A program made the position numbers and the translations under genes. A stretch of 7,234 nucleotides of DNA from Candidatus Bathyarchaeota archaeon (GTDB lineage Archaea > Thermoproteota > Bathyarchaeia > TCS64), in assembly GCA_026014515.1 (NCBI GenBank), contig JAOZIG010000487.1, positions 1 through 7,234 of the forward strand, given 5' to 3'. Below are positions 5,707-7,234 of this stretch, one piece after another. The notes under the pieces are model-generated. The model saw only the letters and a list, made by a program, of their open reading frames with translations. It had not been told where the DNA came from and made no database searches. The first letter of the stretch is position 1. The number at the start of each line of letters is the position of its first letter.

Positions 5707-5807
5707 GATACCTTGTAATGTTTTATAATTTTTTTAATGAGTTGAAAATTGAATAAAATCTATTTTTGTATCTGGTGTTCTGTATTTTTTCCCGAGTTTA
5801 TTTCGCG

Positions 5808-5817
5808 TATTTTATTA
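5808..5817 (+). promoter_or_regulatory. TATA box of the winged-helix regulator gene
   Basis: TATTTTATTA is centred about 33 bases before the ATG at 5846. The predicted transcription start near 5838-5840 falls at the right end of the palindrome at 5824-5839 and leaves a leader of only about 6-8 bases. A protein bound to the palindrome would cover the start site. Confidence 0.5.
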
Positions 5818-5823
5818 AGTAAT

Positions 5824-5839
5824 TATTGTAATTACAATA
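5824..5839 (+). promoter_or_regulatory. Perfect 16-bp palindrome, probable operator
   Basis: TATTGTAATTACAATA is a perfect inverted repeat with no spacer. It lies between the TATA box and the start codon of a predicted winged-helix regulator, over the expected transcription start. Dimeric winged-helix proteins bind such symmetric sites. Its place suggests autorepression by blocking polymerase; that the neighbouring regulator is the binder is inference. Confidence 0.55.
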
Positions 5840-5845
5840 TGTCTT

Positions 5846-6742
5846 ATGAAAAATAATGAGAATATCATTACTGTATCGGATTTGCTCTTTGAGTTATCCA
5901 ATGATATAAGATATGATATTCTCCGATTGATCAAATCGGATCCAAAACGCCCCTCCATCATAGCCTCTGAGTTAAAACTATCGCCTTCTGAGGTAAGCAG
6001 AAGTTTTACTAGGCTAAACGAGGCTCACCTCATAACTAAAAACGTGGATAACCATTACTCCATAACCAACTTTGGAGAACATATACTCCATCTTCTCGAA
6101 GAGTTAGAGTTCATAACCAGTCACAAAGAATATTTCTTATCTCACTGCTCAGTAAAAATCCCGCTTAACTTCCAGAAACGGATGTCTGAACTCTGTGATT
6201 ACTCAATGACCTCATCATTCATGGAGTTTGTGACCGCTATCAACGAGATATTGGAGAACTCTAAGAAGTTTATCTGGATGTATATCGACCAGTACCCACT
6301 GATTGCGCTAGATGCTATCAGGGCTTCTCTTGATAACGGAACAAAGATTAGAATTATTGAACAGCGAAATCTGCTGGGTCCAGAGATCGTGTTTGATAAG
6401 AAACATCATATGAAAACATTGGACGGTGTTCCCGGGGTTCAAATAAGAAAAAGAAACGCATGTGATGTTTATCTTATCCTCGCAGATGCTGGTGCTGTCG
6501 TTGCTTTTCCATCTGAGACTGGATTTGATTACTCGGGTTTCGTCACAAGAAACAACTGTGAATCAAGCTGGGGGGCTGATCTTTTTGAGCACTATTGGGC
6601 GAACTCTATGGTGGCTGATCTAGGAAAGATGGTATTGACTGAAGACATTATTGATCTTTCTAATGTTAACAATTCTCGAAAAAGAGCAGATGAATGGGTC
6701 AAAATATTTTCAAGGCTCGATTGGACTGAAGGACAGTTATAG
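5846..6742 (+). CDS. FilR1-like winged-helix transcriptional regulator
   Basis: This 298-residue cytosolic DNA-binding protein has an N-terminal ArsR/MarR-like winged helix-turn-helix (about residues 10-85). It contains NDIRYDILRLIK, then IIASELKLSPSEVSRSFTRLNEAHLI with the recognition helix near 47-60, and a wing at 62-75. The remainder (about 105-260) matches the pattern of the archaeal FilR1 (formerly DUF1724) middle domain: a long helical start, IDQYPLIALDAI, GTKIRIIEQRN, VQIRKRNACDVYLILADAGAVVAFPS and a closing LFEHYWANSM. That domain is thought to bind a small ligand, best known in methanogen regulators. The gene is divergent from the cysteine-rich/dehydrogenase operon, with a 169-base shared intergenic region. 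A perfect palindrome over its own transcription start suggests autoregulation, and control of the divergent operon is plausible. There is no Shine-Dalgarno before the ATG; the short leader fits archaeal initiation. Confidence 0.82.
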   Translation: MKNNENIITVSDLLFELSNDIRYDILRLIKSDPKRPSIIASELKLSPSEVSRSFTRLNEAHLITKNVDNHYSITNFGEHILHLLEELEFITSHKEYFLSHCSVKIPLNFQKRMSELCDYSMTSSFMEFVTAINEILENSKKFIWMYIDQYPLIALDAIRASLDNGTKIRIIEQRNLLGPEIVFDKKHHMKTLDGVPGVQIRKRNACDVYLILADAGAVVAFPSETGFDYSGFVTRNNCESSWGADLFEHYWANSMVADLGKMVLTEDIIDLSNVNNSRKRADEWVKIFSRLDWTEGQL

Positions 6743-6788
6743 AAAATTACGTAAATGGCGTTACTGTCCGCTAATTCTTACCATATTG

Positions 6789-6796
6789 TTATATTA
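6789..6796 (+). promoter_or_regulatory. TATA box for the last gene
   Basis: TTATATTA is centred about 25 bases before the ATG at 6818, which would make the mRNA leaderless and exclude the in-frame ATG at 6755 as the start. No T-run separates the regulator gene from this promoter, so some read-through from upstream is possible. Confidence 0.6.
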
Positions 6797-6817
6797 TGTT
6801 TTGTCCAACTTATCATT

Positions 6818-7153
6818 ATGATTATTTATGAAGAAGAGTACAAGGTTCCTAGACCAAAGATACCGGAATGGGAGAAAAACCACCTAGTATTTGATAAAAT
6901 AATCAAGAGCCTTGATGCCCCGTTCCTCAAAGGATGGTATGTATGGCAGGAAAGGTTCGATATTGGTAAGATTAGATGTGTGTGGATTGTTGATGAGTTA
7001 GCAGACCTTGATAGGTTGTGGACTCTATGCTTTAACCACCCAGAGTGGATCGCCATGGTACCAAAGATCATGGAGACCATGGTTGAGGGCACATACAAGT
7101 ATAGCTTATGGAAGCCAATATCCAACGAAGAGATTGAGTCCCGGCTTAAGTAG
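6818..7153 (+). CDS. Small protein of unknown function, possible dimeric alpha/beta-barrel fold
   Basis: This 111-residue soluble protein is Trp-rich (W18, W40, W43, W56, W68, W77, W98). The visible pattern is a charged, Pro-containing N-terminus, a helix HLVFDKIIKSL (22-32), a strand GWYVWQERFD (39-48), a strand KIRCVWIVD (51-59), a helix LADLDRLWTLCFN (61-73), a helix PEWIAMVPKIMETMV (75-89) and a final strand TYKYSLWKPI (92-101). The strand/helix order, ending in a short strand with S-x-W-x-P, resembles NIPSNAP-like or other dimeric alpha/beta-barrel (ferredoxin-like) proteins, but I have no firm family match. The ATG at 6818 is chosen over the in-frame ATG at 6755 because the TATA box is correctly spaced only for 6818. 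The added 21 residues of the long form would also give an odd hydrophobic leader. The gene lies 75 bases after the regulator gene on the same strand; the functional link is unknown. Confidence 0.65.
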   Translation: MIIYEEEYKVPRPKIPEWEKNHLVFDKIIKSLDAPFLKGWYVWQERFDIGKIRCVWIVDELADLDRLWTLCFNHPEWIAMVPKIMETMVEGTYKYSLWKPISNEEIESRLK

Positions 7154-7234
7154 CCAAAACAACCTTTTCTGTTCAATTCAAATTTTTCTAAACGGTTCCA
7201 AGATTCTGTTATTATCATAAAAATCATAGAAAAA
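7154..7234 (+). terminator. T-rich 3' region of the last gene
   Basis: The 81 bases to the window edge hold a T4 run (7174-7177) and a T5 run (7183-7187), likely oligo-T termination. They end in an A/T-rich stretch (7209-7234) that could begin another promoter. No gene is seen here. Confidence 0.3.

Noticed and set aside
6755..6817. Earlier ATG at 6755 giving a hydrophobic 21-residue leader to the last protein
   Set aside because: The stretch contains the TATA box for the ATG at 6818, and the leader does not end in a convincing signal-peptide cleavage region.
1..7234. CRISPR arrays, tRNA or rRNA genes, insertion sequences, phage or transposase genes
   Set aside because: I saw no repeated spacer pattern, no cloverleaf or rRNA-like stretch, no transposase motifs and no long terminal inverted repeats on either strand.

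Overview
The window looks archaeal. Most genes are preceded by an A/T-rich TATA-like box about 24-28 bases before the ATG, with almost no room for a 5' leader. Transcription units end in short T-runs rather than hairpin terminators, and one gene encodes a winged-helix regulator resembling the archaeal FilR1 family. The gene content (old-yellow-enzyme/enoate-reductase-type Fe-S flavoenzyme, D-2-hydroxyacid dehydrogenase, class V PLP enzyme) suits an anaerobic, amino-acid- or organic-acid-using archaeon, such as an uncultivated Asgard or Bathyarchaeia-like lineage. The lineage itself cannot be settled from this sequence.

Layout, left to right. (1) The 3' part of a RelA/SpoT-like HD hydrolase gene runs off the left edge. 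(2) Three plus-strand genes follow, each with its own promoter: a class V aminotransferase-fold enzyme (411-1568), a three-domain flavin/Fe-S oxidoreductase (1657-3597) and a small double-ACT-like protein (3671-4087). (3) A minus-strand operon converges on them from the right. It comprises a 58-residue DnaJ-type cysteine-rich mini-protein (5676-5500), a D-2-hydroxyacid dehydrogenase (5498-4368) and an unrecognised 83-residue protein (4371-4120). The first junction has a 1-base gap and the second a 4-base ATGA overlap, so translation is probably coupled. (4) Divergent from this operon is a FilR1-like winged-helix regulator (5846-6742). A perfect 16-bp palindrome sits between its TATA box and its start codon. 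(5) A 111-residue protein that may have a dimeric alpha/beta-barrel fold (6818-7153) ends the window.

The best candidate for an undescribed unit is the minus-strand operon with its divergent regulator. The cysteine-rich mini-protein is easily missed because its DNA can be read in another frame as a false 36-residue extension of the dehydrogenase. The dehydrogenase lacks the usual catalytic Glu-Pro motif at its expected place and has an extra C-terminal tail, and the third protein is unrecognised. A self-acting repressor site and a matching half-site on the operon's side of the shared intergenic region suggest joint control. This is inference from sequence layout. No gene-free stretch exceeds 300 bases.
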